Origin: Bremerella sp. P1
GTDB taxonomy: Bacteria > Planctomycetota > Planctomycetia > Pirellulales > Pirellulaceae
Length of the DNA stretch: 64,000 nucleotides
Direction of reading: 5' to 3'
Assembly: GCF_028748185.1 (NCBI RefSeq)
Contig: NZ_CP118164.1
Coordinates: 3,807,814-3,871,813, forward strand
Shown here: piece after piece, positions 8,121 through 15,852 of the stretch
Numbering within the stretch: position 1 is the stretch's first letter
Layout: each line of letters starts with the position of its first letter
Notes under the pieces: generated by a model
Seen by the model: the letters and a program-made list of their open reading frames with translations, nothing else
The model's database searches: none
What the model was told of the DNA's origin: nothing
Translations under genes and position numbers: made by a program

Positions 8121-10130
8121 TTAATAGCCTTCGCTGATGGTGGCGGTTCCGGAGGTACCGAGCCCGGACGATCCTTTGAAGACTTGGCGAACCACACGAT
8201 TGGCCATTTCTTCCTTTAGCTTGTCGATTGCCTGGGGGATCTTCATGGAACCCAAGTCGCCATCGATCCGGTCGCGGACCGAAACGGCTTCTTCTTCCAT
8301 TTCACGACCCCCGATGATGAACATGTAAGGGATCAGTTCCAACTGAGCGGCACGAATCTTGGCGCCGATCTTTTCAGGTCGGTAGTCGCCACTGACTCGG
8401 AAGCCGGCAGCTTGCAGTTCTTTCTCGACCTTCTGGGCATACTCGTCAAACTTCTGGCTGACGGTCAGGATACGAACCTGCTCGGGGGCAAGCCACAGCG
8501 GAAACGCCCCGGCGAAGTGCTCGATCAGCACGCCCATGAAGCGTTCCAGCGAGCCAAACGGAGCACGGTGAATCATGACCGGTCGGTGCGGCTGGTTGTC
8601 CTTGCCGATGTACTCCAGATCGAAGCGCTCGGCACTCGGCAGGTTGTAGTCCAACTGGACGGTACCCAGTTGCCATTCACGGCCCAGACAGTCGTTGACC
8701 ACGAAGTCGGCCTTCGGTCCATAGAACGCAGCTTCGCCCGCTTCGGCAGTCGCGGTGATGCCCATATTCTTACAGACGCGGACCAATGCCTCTTCGGCCT
8801 GATCCCAGACCGCTTCTTTACCGACGTACTTGCCGCTATCGGGATCACGGAAACCCAATCGCACACGGTAGTCGGTCAGGCCCAGGCTGCTCAGCACGTA
8901 CTGAGTCATCTGGATGCACTTGCGGAACTCGTCTTCGACTTGCTCGTCGGTGCAGAAGATGTGGGCGTCGTCCTGGGTAAACCCACGAACGCGAGTCATC
9001 CCGTTCAACTCGCCGGACTGCTCGTAGCGATAGACGGTACCGAACTCTGACAAGCGGTACGGCAGTTCCCGGTAACTACGCGGCCGCGACTTGTAGATCA
9101 TGATGTGGTGCGGGCAATTCATTGGCTTGAGGAGGTATTCCTCGTCTTCTGCCTGATGAATGGGCGCGAACTGGCTGTCCTTGTAGTAAGGATAGTGCCC
9201 CGAGATCTTGTACAAGTCGACCTTGCCGATGTTGGGAGTTACGACCGGAAGGTACTCGAACTTCTTGAGCTGTTCTCCCACGAACTCGGTCAACAAGTTG
9301 CGGATGATGGTCCCCTTGGGAGACCAGAGGATCAGCCCCTGCCCTACCAGCGGATTGATCGAGAACAGATCCAACTGTTTGCCCAGCACGCGGTGGTCGC
9401 GACGCTTGGCTTCTTCGATCTTGGTCAGGTGCGCTTCCAGGTCTTCTTTGTTAAAGAAGGCGGTTGCATACAGCCGCTGAAGCTGGCGATTGTTGGAATC
9501 TCCTTTCCAGTAAGCGCCGGCGACCGAAAGGATCTTGTAGGCCCCGATCGCTTTGGGGCGAGGGATGTGGGGGCCGCGGCACAGGTCGACGAACTCGCCC
9601 TGCTGGTAGAACGACATCGACGGGTGATCTTTGAGCCCAGTCTCGATGTGCTCGATCTTGTACTGCTGGCCCAGGTCTTTGACGACCTGCAGCGATTCTT
9701 CGCGGCTGCGTTCGATCCGCTCGAAGGGCTCGTCCTGCTTGATGATCTTCTTCATCTCGGCTTCGATGGCCGGGAAATCCTCTTCGGAAAGCTTGTGCTC
9801 GAGATCGAAGTCGTAATAGAAGCCCCCTTCGATGGTCGGCCCGAAAGCAAGTTGCACTCCATCAAACAGCCGCATGACGGCCCGGGCCATGATATGGGCA
9901 CAGCTATGCCGCATGACTCCCAGGGCTTCTTCGTCCTTCTTAGTCAGTAGTCGCAGATTGACGCTGCCTTCGTCAGGCAGCTTGGTATCAAAGGCAACGA
10001 CATTACCGTCGATCTCGCCTGCCAAGGTAGCTTTGGCCAGGCCGGGGCCGATGTCGGCGGCGACCTCCATCGGGGTGACTGCGTGATCGAATTCTTTCTT
10101 GGATCCGTCGGGAAGAATAACCTCGAGCAT
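8121..10130 (-). CDS. thrS: Threonyl-tRNA synthetase
   Basis: 669-residue class II synthetase. The N-terminal TGS domain (about 1-60) is followed by the editing domain with [11 protein letters not shown] (HxxxH zinc-like editing motif) and YYDFDLE. The catalytic core has the zinc-binding [12 protein letters not shown] segment, motif 2 around [21 protein letters not shown] and motif 3 [18 protein letters not shown]; the anticodon-binding domain is C-terminal. Length is slightly over the usual 640, with a small Gly/Ser-rich tail ([17 protein letters not shown]). It precedes infC on the same strand, as in many bacteria. No T-box leader was seen in the 433 bp upstream. Confidence 0.98.
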   Translation of the reverse strand: MLEVILPDGSKKEFDHAVTPMEVAADIGPGLAKATLAGEIDGNVVAFDTKLPDEGSVNLRLLTKKDEEALGVMRHSCAHIMARAVMRLFDGVQLAFGPTIEGGFYYDFDLEHKLSEEDFPAIEAEMKKIIKQDEPFERIERSREESLQVVKDLGQQYKIEHIETGLKDHPSMSFYQQGEFVDLCRGPHIPRPKAIGAYKILSVAGAYWKGDSNNRQLQRLYATAFFNKEDLEAHLTKIEEAKRRDHRVLGKQLDLFSINPLVGQGLILWSPKGTIIRNLLTEFVGEQLKKFEYLPVVTPNIGKVDLYKISGHYPYYKDSQFAPIHQAEDEEYLLKPMNCPHHIMIYKSRPRSYRELPYRLSEFGTVYRYEQSGELNGMTRVRGFTQDDAHIFCTDEQVEDEFRKCIQMTQYVLSSLGLTDYRVRLGFRDPDSGKYVGKEAVWDQAEEALVRVCKNMGITATAEAGEAAFYGPKADFVVNDCLGREWQLGTVQLDYNLPSAERFDLEYIGKDNQPHRPVMIHRAPFGSLERFMGVLIEHFAGAFPLWLAPEQVRILTVSQKFDEYAQKVEKELQAAGFRVSGDYRPEKIGAKIRAAQLELIPYMFIIGGREMEEEAVSVRDRIDGDLGSMKIPQAIDKLKEEMANRVVRQVFKGSSGLGTSGTATISEGY

Positions 10131-10563
10131 GGTGTGTTCGGTTTCTTATCCTAATGGCGATTTCCAGGCTCACGAGGACATCGAAACAAAGGATGTCGCT
10201 AAAACCGTGAGGATGGATCGGGCCGATGAAGTCGTTAAAGCGGTCATCGGCCAAGGTGAACCTTCTGCCGGCTGCAGGGCTCTCCCTATCATGTGATGGT
10301 AGAGACGGCCTTCACGCCCAGCGGGTTCACTGCAAGAAGCGTATAGATTGACAGGAGTTACGCATTAGGAAAAGTCCAGGTTCTCCTTCGATCGGTGAAA
10401 TGAGTCGTAAGTCTGCGATATAGGCAGCTTGAGTGAGGGGGCATAATCGCAATTTTCGTTCTAGCCCCTTGACGATTCGACGGTTCTAATGGCAAACTAC
10501 GCGTTTGGTTAACCTCTTCGGGGGTGAATCACAGATAATTGCTTGCACACGACAAGCGAAAAC
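10131..10563. other. Intergenic region between thrS and tRNA-Val
   Basis: 433 bp between divergent thrS (minus) and tRNA-Val (plus). I see no open frame with family resemblance, no T-box features and no clear repeat. A small CTTG/CAAG hairpin lies near 10541-10557, just before the tRNA. Promoters for both neighbours must be here, but none could be assigned with confidence. Confidence 0.4.
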
Positions 10564-10637
10564 GGGCGATTGGCTCAGTTGGTTAGAGCACTACCTTGAC
10601 ATGGTAGGGGTCACAGGTTCGAATCCTGTATCGCCCA
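10564..10637 (+). tRNA. tRNA-Val (GAC)
   Basis: 74-nt cloverleaf read by eye. The acceptor stem GGGCGAT pairs with ATCGCCC, followed by discriminator A. The D arm is GCTCAGTTGGTTAGAGC, the anticodon stem is CTACC/GGTAG with loop TTGACAT (anticodon GAC, Val), and the T arm is ACAGG TTCGAAT CCTGT. CCA is not encoded. An intrinsic terminator begins about 12 bp downstream. Confidence 0.96.
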
Positions 10638-10648
10638 CTCAAAACGAA

Positions 10649-10684
10649 AAAAGGGAACCCACTTCTGCGGGTTCCCTTTTTTGC
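10649..10684. terminator. Bidirectional intrinsic terminator
   Basis: A 10-bp stem (10651-10660 with 10669-10678) is followed by a T run on the plus strand and preceded by an A run, which becomes a U tract on the minus strand. It sits between tRNA-Val (plus) and bcp (minus) and probably ends both transcripts. Confidence 0.85.
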
Positions 10685-10703
10685 TGGCTTCATCGGGTGC
10701 GAA

Positions 10704-11180
10704 CTAGCCTTTCAGCTTGGCCACTTCTTCAAGCACCTTCTCGTCGTGTCCGTCGACCTGGACACGTTTCCATACCTTCGCCACTTTACCATCGGCGTCG
10801 ATCAGGAACGTGCTGCGCTGGATGCCCATGCTTACCTTGCCGTACATGTTCTTCTCGCGCCAGGCACCGTACTTGTCGGCCAGCTTGTGGTCTTTGTCGA
10901 CCAGCAAAGGGAAGTTGAGCTTGTACTTCTCTTTGAACTTGATGTGACTGTCTTTGTCGTCCGGGCTTACCCCAAGTACCGTAACGCCGTGCTTTACCAG
11001 CTCGCTTTGGCGATCGCGAAAAGCGCAAGCTTCTTTCGTGCAGCCAGGAGTATCGTCTTTGGGATAGAAGTAGAGGACGACAATCGATCCCTTGAGGTCC
11101 GAAAGCTTCACTTTGGAACCATCGTCTGCCGTCAATGTGAAACTGGGGGCTTTAGAGCCGGCTTCAACCCATTCTGCCAT
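10704..11180 (-). CDS. bcp: Thioredoxin-dependent peroxiredoxin, Bcp type
   Basis: 158-residue cytoplasmic thiol peroxidase that reduces hydroperoxides using thioredoxin. The thioredoxin fold begins with APSFTLTADDGSKVKLSDLKG. The peroxidatic Cys is in YPKDDTPGCTKEACAFRD, with the second Cys five positions later (Cx4C), as in Bcp/PrxQ proteins. The start at 11180 is supported by an AAGGAG Shine-Dalgarno 8 nt upstream; a GTG three codons earlier is less likely. It is a single gene ending at a shared terminator. Confidence 0.95.
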   Translation of the reverse strand: MAEWVEAGSKAPSFTLTADDGSKVKLSDLKGSIVVLYFYPKDDTPGCTKEACAFRDRQSELVKHGVTVLGVSPDDKDSHIKFKEKYKLNFPLLVDKDHKLADKYGAWREKNMYGKVSMGIQRSTFLIDADGKVAKVWKRVQVDGHDEKVLEEVAKLKG

Positions 11181-11652
11181 TAAAGTCACTCCTTAGGGCT
11201 ATAGTGAGGCGAAAAGCCTCAAAGTGTAGGATTTAGCGCACTGCGTAATTGACCTAAGTCATGAACCGCAAACTGCTTTACGCGCAACCGACCATATCAA
11301 AAAGTCAAACGGGATGTCGGATAATCCATTCAAAATCTTGAATGATTCCGACACTTATTGGTTTTTTTCGGGTTGTGAGTTGTATATAACAAATGGGGTA
11401 GCGAATGAGCCATTGTTCGTCGAAGGGGCAACTCGCGAATTGATGATTGCCGGCACGTGGCCAAGGTTGGATTGGTTGGTCATTGCTGATTCGCTCACCC
11501 GATTTAGGAACACCTCAATCCCTCGCTGGTTTGATTGCCCGTGTTCAAACCACGCTTTTCCCATTCAAAACACCTTCTTGATAACGAGCGATTTGCCTGA
11601 TTCAAGGTAGATCTGCCGTGATCAAAACACGTGTGGTTTCGAGAAGAGGCGG
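11181..11652. other. AT-rich intergenic region
   Basis: About 470 bp between divergent bcp and the LEPR-XLL protein gene. An unremarkable 98-codon open frame at 11314-11610 has no recognisable domain, no Shine-Dalgarno and codon use unlike its neighbours; I do not call it. A weak TGAGGC/GCCTCA hairpin lies at 11205-11221. AC-rich words such as CAAACCACG and CAAAACAC recur near 11540-11640, but no ordered repeat is clear. Confidence 0.35.
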
Positions 11653-12933
11653 ATGAATTCTCGTCAAATCAGGTCGAATCCTCTCGCTCGGCGTAGGTCA
11701 GCGTTTCAGCTATTGGAACGTAAGGATCTTTTGGCCGGCGATGCCGCTATTGCGGTAGAGTTCGCGGTGTTCTCTGATGCATCGCGGCCGGATGACTTGG
11801 TCGCCGATCGCATGGGCGTGTTGCCCGAAAGCATGAAGCGGACCCACGAATGGGATCGCTTTGTTGTCGAGGTCTGGCTGCGTGGCGAAGGGCAAGAGCC
11901 TGTTGATATCCAGGAAATGAAACTCGACCTGGGCTATCGCACCGATTTGACCTCTGCCGTTGATGTGGAGTTTGGTCGTTCGTTCGAGGGCCCTGGCACG
12001 TTCCAACTGGATGACGAGACAGGGCACGTCCGCGATATCCACAGTAGCACGGTCGGCGTTTCGCTTACCGACGCCGATCGCGTGCTCTTTGCTCGTGTCC
12101 ACTTCCAGGCCGTTCCGCAGTACGGCGATAACGTCCGCCTGGACATGGAGACCGGCATCGTCGGACCACACTCACTGGAACTGGCCACCGAAAACTTCGG
12201 AGCTAGATCCGCTGGACTGGATGTGATTACCACCGCCGATAAGATGCCGGAAATGGGCCTCTTTCCGGTGATTTACGATCTTAACGACGATCAGAAGATC
12301 GGACTGGCTGACTTCTCCCAATTCATCCAGTCATTCGGTGAAAAGACCGAAGCAGCCACCGACGGATTGAAGTGGTATTCCGACTTTGACAAGTCGTATG
12401 CCGTTGGGTTATCGGACTTCACCCACTTCATCGGCAATTACGGCAAGACCTACGCTGACGAGAACATCGCCTTCCCGACCAATTACCCTGAGGATTGGGT
12501 TGAGCCTGCCGGGTCCAATGGTGGTGGCGGAGGGGGTGTTGTCGACCCTGAAGATCCCAACGGCGGGCAAGATCCACCACCACCGCCAGTGTTCAATCTG
12601 GGCCAATTCCAGGTGGGTGTCATCTTGCCAGGTGCGAACGATGTCTTTCAGTTGATGATCGCCGGCGTGAATTGGAACGGCATTCAAATCGACCGACTGA
12701 CCGGCGCCGCCTCGCTCAGCGAAGATGGTGGAGTTGTCGACGGCGATGTCGTGCTGTCGATTGTGCTCGAAGATGAAGAGCTCTTTGAAACCGAGATCGA
12801 GCTGGTCTTTGAGGGCGAGCTGATCGATACGGTCGAGGAGTTTAACGATTACTCCCTCGTGATCACGGCTTACGTTTCCGAGGTGATGAACTCGCTCAAG
12901 AGCATGCTGGGCGAAGCGCTCGACGGCGAATAG
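11653..12933 (+). CDS. Secreted protein with LEPR-XLL-like N-terminus and dockerin-like repeats
   Basis: 426 residues. Near the N-terminus, FQLLERKDLLAGD (about 18-30) resembles the LEPR-XLL motif at the start of many large planctomycete surface proteins; its role is not established. Residues about 30-190 form a beta-rich region like cohesin-type carbohydrate-binding modules. Two EF-hand/dockerin-like repeats follow: DLNDDQKIGLADFSQFI (about 209) and DFDKSYAVGLSDFTHFI (about 243). A Gly-rich and Pro-rich linker (about 290-315) leads to an acidic C-terminal domain of about 110 residues that I do not recognise. It is probably extracellular and calcium-binding. It precedes the convergent slyX gene by 23 bp. 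Confidence 0.8.
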   Translation: MNSRQIRSNPLARRRSAFQLLERKDLLAGDAAIAVEFAVFSDASRPDDLVADRMGVLPESMKRTHEWDRFVVEVWLRGEGQEPVDIQEMKLDLGYRTDLTSAVDVEFGRSFEGPGTFQLDDETGHVRDIHSSTVGVSLTDADRVLFARVHFQAVPQYGDNVRLDMETGIVGPHSLELATENFGARSAGLDVITTADKMPEMGLFPVIYDLNDDQKIGLADFSQFIQSFGEKTEAATDGLKWYSDFDKSYAVGLSDFTHFIGNYGKTYADENIAFPTNYPEDWVEPAGSNGGGGGGVVDPEDPNGGQDPPPPPVFNLGQFQVGVILPGANDVFQLMIAGVNWNGIQIDRLTGAASLSEDGGVVDGDVVLSIVLEDEELFETEIELVFEGELIDTVEEFNDYSLVITAYVSEVMNSLKSMLGEALDGE

Positions 12934-12956
12934 ATTTGGCCTGTCGGGATCTCTGA

Positions 12957-13178
12957 TTAATAGTGGGGTGGACGCTCGTCCGCCGCGGACCGCGGTTGTT
13001 CAATCGCGACACTCAATCGTTCGATCCGGTCATCGGCCCGGCGCAGCAAAGACTCTAATCGCGTGATTCGCTTCTGTTGATCCAGAATGACCTCGTTCAG
13101 ATCCGCAATAATGCGCTCTTGGTGGGCGTGTTTTTCTTCAAGTGATGTAATTCTTTCGACAACGTTTTCTTCTGGCAT
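12957..13178 (-). CDS. slyX: SlyX-like coiled-coil protein
   Basis: 73-residue protein. SlyX family members are small, mostly helical and of unknown function. The sequence VVERITSLEEKHAHQERIIADL followed by LNEVILDQQKRITRLE matches the SlyX pattern of paired Leu/Ile heptads. The C-terminus ends in a Pro-rich ERPPHY segment (SlyX proteins often end in PPHY), which supports the call. It is convergent with the preceding LEPR-XLL gene. Confidence 0.85.
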   Translation of the reverse strand: MPEENVVERITSLEEKHAHQERIIADLNEVILDQQKRITRLESLLRRADDRIERLSVAIEQPRSAADERPPHY

Positions 13179-13350
13179 TCTGGACGCCCTTTCGAGATGG
13201 GGGAAGATTTCCGTCTTTAACTCCCTTTTAGGGACCTTCGAGTCCTATTTCAGGGCGGACGCTTCTCCATAACTTCATTCAAATCGATTTTATGCCGTTT
13301 TGATAGGGTGCCGCGGCGATTCGCAAACCCATACCGCGGCAACCGTTGCG

Positions 13351-13380
13351 TTGACTTCCGAGTTCTTTTGGATTTAAAAT
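13351..13380 (+). promoter_or_regulatory. Candidate sigma-70 promoter for tkt
   Basis: TTGACT at 13351-13356 and TAAAAT at 13375-13380 are separated by 18 bp, about 140 bp before the transketolase start. This is a match by eye only. The rest of the 342-bp gap between slyX and tkt shows no gene. Confidence 0.45.
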
Positions 13381-13520
13381 GCTTGACTTATGTGTCCGCG
13401 TCGCAGCGGGATCGCCAGGGTAATTCACGCTGATCCAACAAGCGTTCCACGAGTGCTCCGGCTTGTCTAGGTAGCCTGCGACTTCCGTTTCTAAGTTGGC
13501 TAGAGAGTCCCGAACGAAAT

Positions 13521-15551
13521 ATGTCTACATCCACGACCAGTATTGAGCAATTGTCGATCAACGCCATCCGTACCTTGTCTATGGATGCCGTTCAGCAAGC
13601 CAACAGTGGACACCCTGGCACGGCGATGGCCCTGGCACCGGTCACCTACACGTTGTGGAACAAGCACCTGAAGTACGATCCGGCCAACCCAAGCTGGCCT
13701 GCCCGCGATCGATTCGTCCTCTCGTGCGGCCATGCTTCGATGCTGCTTTACAGCACGCTGCACGTTGCCGGCGTGAAGAAGGCAGACGGGGCCAGCGAGC
13801 CTTCGATCACTATCGACAACATCCGTAACTTCCGTCAGCTTCACAGCCCATGTGCTGGTCACCCGGAAGTTCACGAAGCCGCCGGCATCGAAACGACCAC
13901 CGGCCCACTCGGTCAAGGCGTCTCGAACAGCGTTGGTATGGCAATCGCCGGTAAGTGGTACGCAGCCCGCTTTGGCGAAATGTTCGGGTACGACACCTAC
14001 GCCCTGTGCAGCGATGGCGACCTGATGGAAGGGATCGCCTCGGAAGCTGCTTCGGTCGCCGGTCACTTGAAGCTGTCGAACCTGTGCTGGGTTTACGACG
14101 ACAACAAGATCACGATCGAAGGGGACACCGATCTCGCGTTCAGCGAAGACATCCCTGGCAAGTTCCGTGCACTCGGCTGGCACGTGATCGATATCGAAGA
14201 TGCCAACGATCTGGCCGCTCTCGACAGCGCCTTTGCTGAGTTCAAGAAAACGACCGACAAGCCGACCCTGATCGTCGTACACAGCATCATCGCCTGGGGT
14301 GCCCCGAACAAAGCCAACACGCACGGTGCTCACGGTGCTCCGCTTGGCGAAGACGAAATCTCGGCAACTAAGGAAGTCTACGGTTGGACGTACGACAAGT
14401 TTGAAGTGCCTGCCGAAGTGTACGAAGACTTCAACGCGAACCTGGGTGCTCGCGGTGCCGAAGCTAAGGCCCAATGGGACGCCGACTTCGCGAAGTTCAG
14501 CAAGGAAGACGCTGAAAAGGCGGCGACCTGGTCGTCCATCAATTCGGGCGAACTGCCTACTGGTTGGGATGCCGACGTCCCCACCTTCCCAGCCGACGCC
14601 AAGGGTGTCGCCACGCGTGCTTCCAGCGGTAAGGTTTTGAATGCCATCGCCGCCAAGGTGCCTGGTCTGCTCGGTGGTTCGGCTGACTTGGAGCCTTCGA
14701 CCAAGACGGGCCTGACCTTTGAAGGCGCTGGCGACTTCGAGGCTGGTACCTACGGTGGTCGTAACTTCCACTTCGGTATTCGCGAACATGCGATGGCTGC
14801 GATCGGTAACGGCATGGCCCTCAGCGGTCTTCGTCCTTACGTCTCGACCTTCTTCGTCTTCAGCGACTACCTGCGACCTTCGCTCCGCTTGTCGGCGATC
14901 ATGAGTGCTCCGGTCATGTACATCTTCACGCACGACTCGATCGGTGTCGGTGAAGACGGTCCGACGCACCAGCCGGTTGAACACCTGTCGGCCATTCGCG
15001 CGATTCCTAACGTCGCCGTGTTCCGTCCTGGCGATTCCAACGAAGTGGGTGAGTGCTACAAGACGGCGATGCAGTTGACCGATCGTCCTTCGGTGCTCGT
15101 CCTGACCCGTCAGAACCTGCCGACGCTGGATCGCGAAAAGTACGCTTGCCCAAGCGGTTCCTCGAAGGGTGCCTACATCATCGCCGACTGCGAAGGTACG
15201 CCGGAAGTTCTGCTGATGGGTACCGGTAGCGAGCTGTCGCTGGTGGTCGAAGCTTACGAAAAGCTGACCGCCGAAGGCGTCAAAGCCCGTGCGATCAGTG
15301 TTCCTTGTCTGGAACTGTTCTACCAGCAAGACGCTGAATATCAGAAGTCGGTCATGCCTTGCGGCGTGACGGCTCGTGTCGCCGTCGAAGCCGGTATTCG
15401 CCAGTGCTGGGATCGCATCCTCGGTCTGCAGGGCGAGTTTGTCGGTATGAAGAGCTTCGGTGCCAGTGCACCGGCGGAAGAGCTATTCCCATACTTCGGC
15501 ATCACGACCGATAACGTGGTGGAAGCCGCGAAGAAGTCGATTGGCAAATAG
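13521..15551 (+). CDS. tkt: Transketolase
   Basis: 676-residue thiamine-diphosphate enzyme of the pentose phosphate pathway that moves two-carbon ketol units between sugar phosphates. The N-terminal domain contains NSGHPGTAMALAPV, GPLGQGVSNSVGMAIAG and the ThDP/Mg motif GDGD-like CSDGDLMEGIASEAA followed by YDDNKITIEG. The middle domain has GGSADLEPSTKT and FGIREHAMAAIGNGMAL, and the C-terminal domain has VPCLELF. Length matches the family. It is monocistronic, with a candidate promoter upstream and a strong terminator 30 bp downstream. A 609-codon antisense frame here is a coding shadow. Confidence 0.98.
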   Translation: MSTSTTSIEQLSINAIRTLSMDAVQQANSGHPGTAMALAPVTYTLWNKHLKYDPANPSWPARDRFVLSCGHASMLLYSTLHVAGVKKADGASEPSITIDNIRNFRQLHSPCAGHPEVHEAAGIETTTGPLGQGVSNSVGMAIAGKWYAARFGEMFGYDTYALCSDGDLMEGIASEAASVAGHLKLSNLCWVYDDNKITIEGDTDLAFSEDIPGKFRALGWHVIDIEDANDLAALDSAFAEFKKTTDKPTLIVVHSIIAWGAPNKANTHGAHGAPLGEDEISATKEVYGWTYDKFEVPAEVYEDFNANLGARGAEAKAQWDADFAKFSKEDAEKAATWSSINSGELPTGWDADVPTFPADAKGVATRASSGKVLNAIAAKVPGLLGGSADLEPSTKTGLTFEGAGDFEAGTYGGRNFHFGIREHAMAAIGNGMALSGLRPYVSTFFVFSDYLRPSLRLSAIMSAPVMYIFTHDSIGVGEDGPTHQPVEHLSAIRAIPNVAVFRPGDSNEVGECYKTAMQLTDRPSVLVLTRQNLPTLDREKYACPSGSSKGAYIIADCEGTPEVLLMGTGSELSLVVEAYEKLTAEGVKARAISVPCLELFYQQDAEYQKSVMPCGVTARVAVEAGIRQCWDRILGLQGEFVGMKSFGASAPAEELFPYFGITTDNVVEAAKKSIGK

Positions 15552-15577
15552 TTGCCGCTATCGCACTAAATGCTCAG

Positions 15578-15616
15578 CAAAAAAGGCCCCCTCTGCTTAC
15601 GGAGGGGGCCTTTTTC
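15578..15616 (+). terminator. Intrinsic terminator of tkt
   Basis: A 14-bp stem, AAAAAGGCCCCCTC paired with GAGGGGGCCTTTTT, has an 8-nt loop and ends in a T run. It starts about 30 bp after the tkt stop. Confidence 0.9.
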
Positions 15617-15704
15617 ATGCGCCTGCATAATCCTTACATCTCGCACATGTCTTCAGTTATTCGTCGCTGAGGGACTGCACTTTGCCGCAGAATGCCTCAG
15701 GCTT

Positions 15705-15733
15705 TTGACCGGTCGCTGGTACTAACCTATAGA
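15705..15733 (+). promoter_or_regulatory. Candidate sigma-70 promoter for the coiled-coil gene
   Basis: TTGACC at 15705-15710 and TATAGA at 15728-15733 are separated by exactly 17 bp, 120 bp before the start of the coiled-coil gene and after the tkt terminator. The position and spacing fit; it has not been tested. Confidence 0.5.
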
Positions 15734-15852
15734 ACAGTAGGCCGTTCCGCGCAACCGATTGGCAGCATTGCATAAGATTGGCAGCAGCGTGGAAGGGCGT
15801 GAGAAACGCATGAAGTTGTGGACACGTCTCATTTAATGAAATCGATTAGGAC

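Noticed and set aside
10131-10563. T-box riboswitch upstream of thrS
   Set aside because: No T-box sequence or specifier hairpin could be found.
11314-11610. 98-codon frame in the AT-rich gap before the LEPR-XLL gene
   Set aside because: No Shine-Dalgarno, no domain and unlike neighbouring codon use.
13500-15329. 609-codon open frame antisense to tkt
   Set aside because: It is a shadow of the transketolase gene in a high-GC genome; no recognisable domain.
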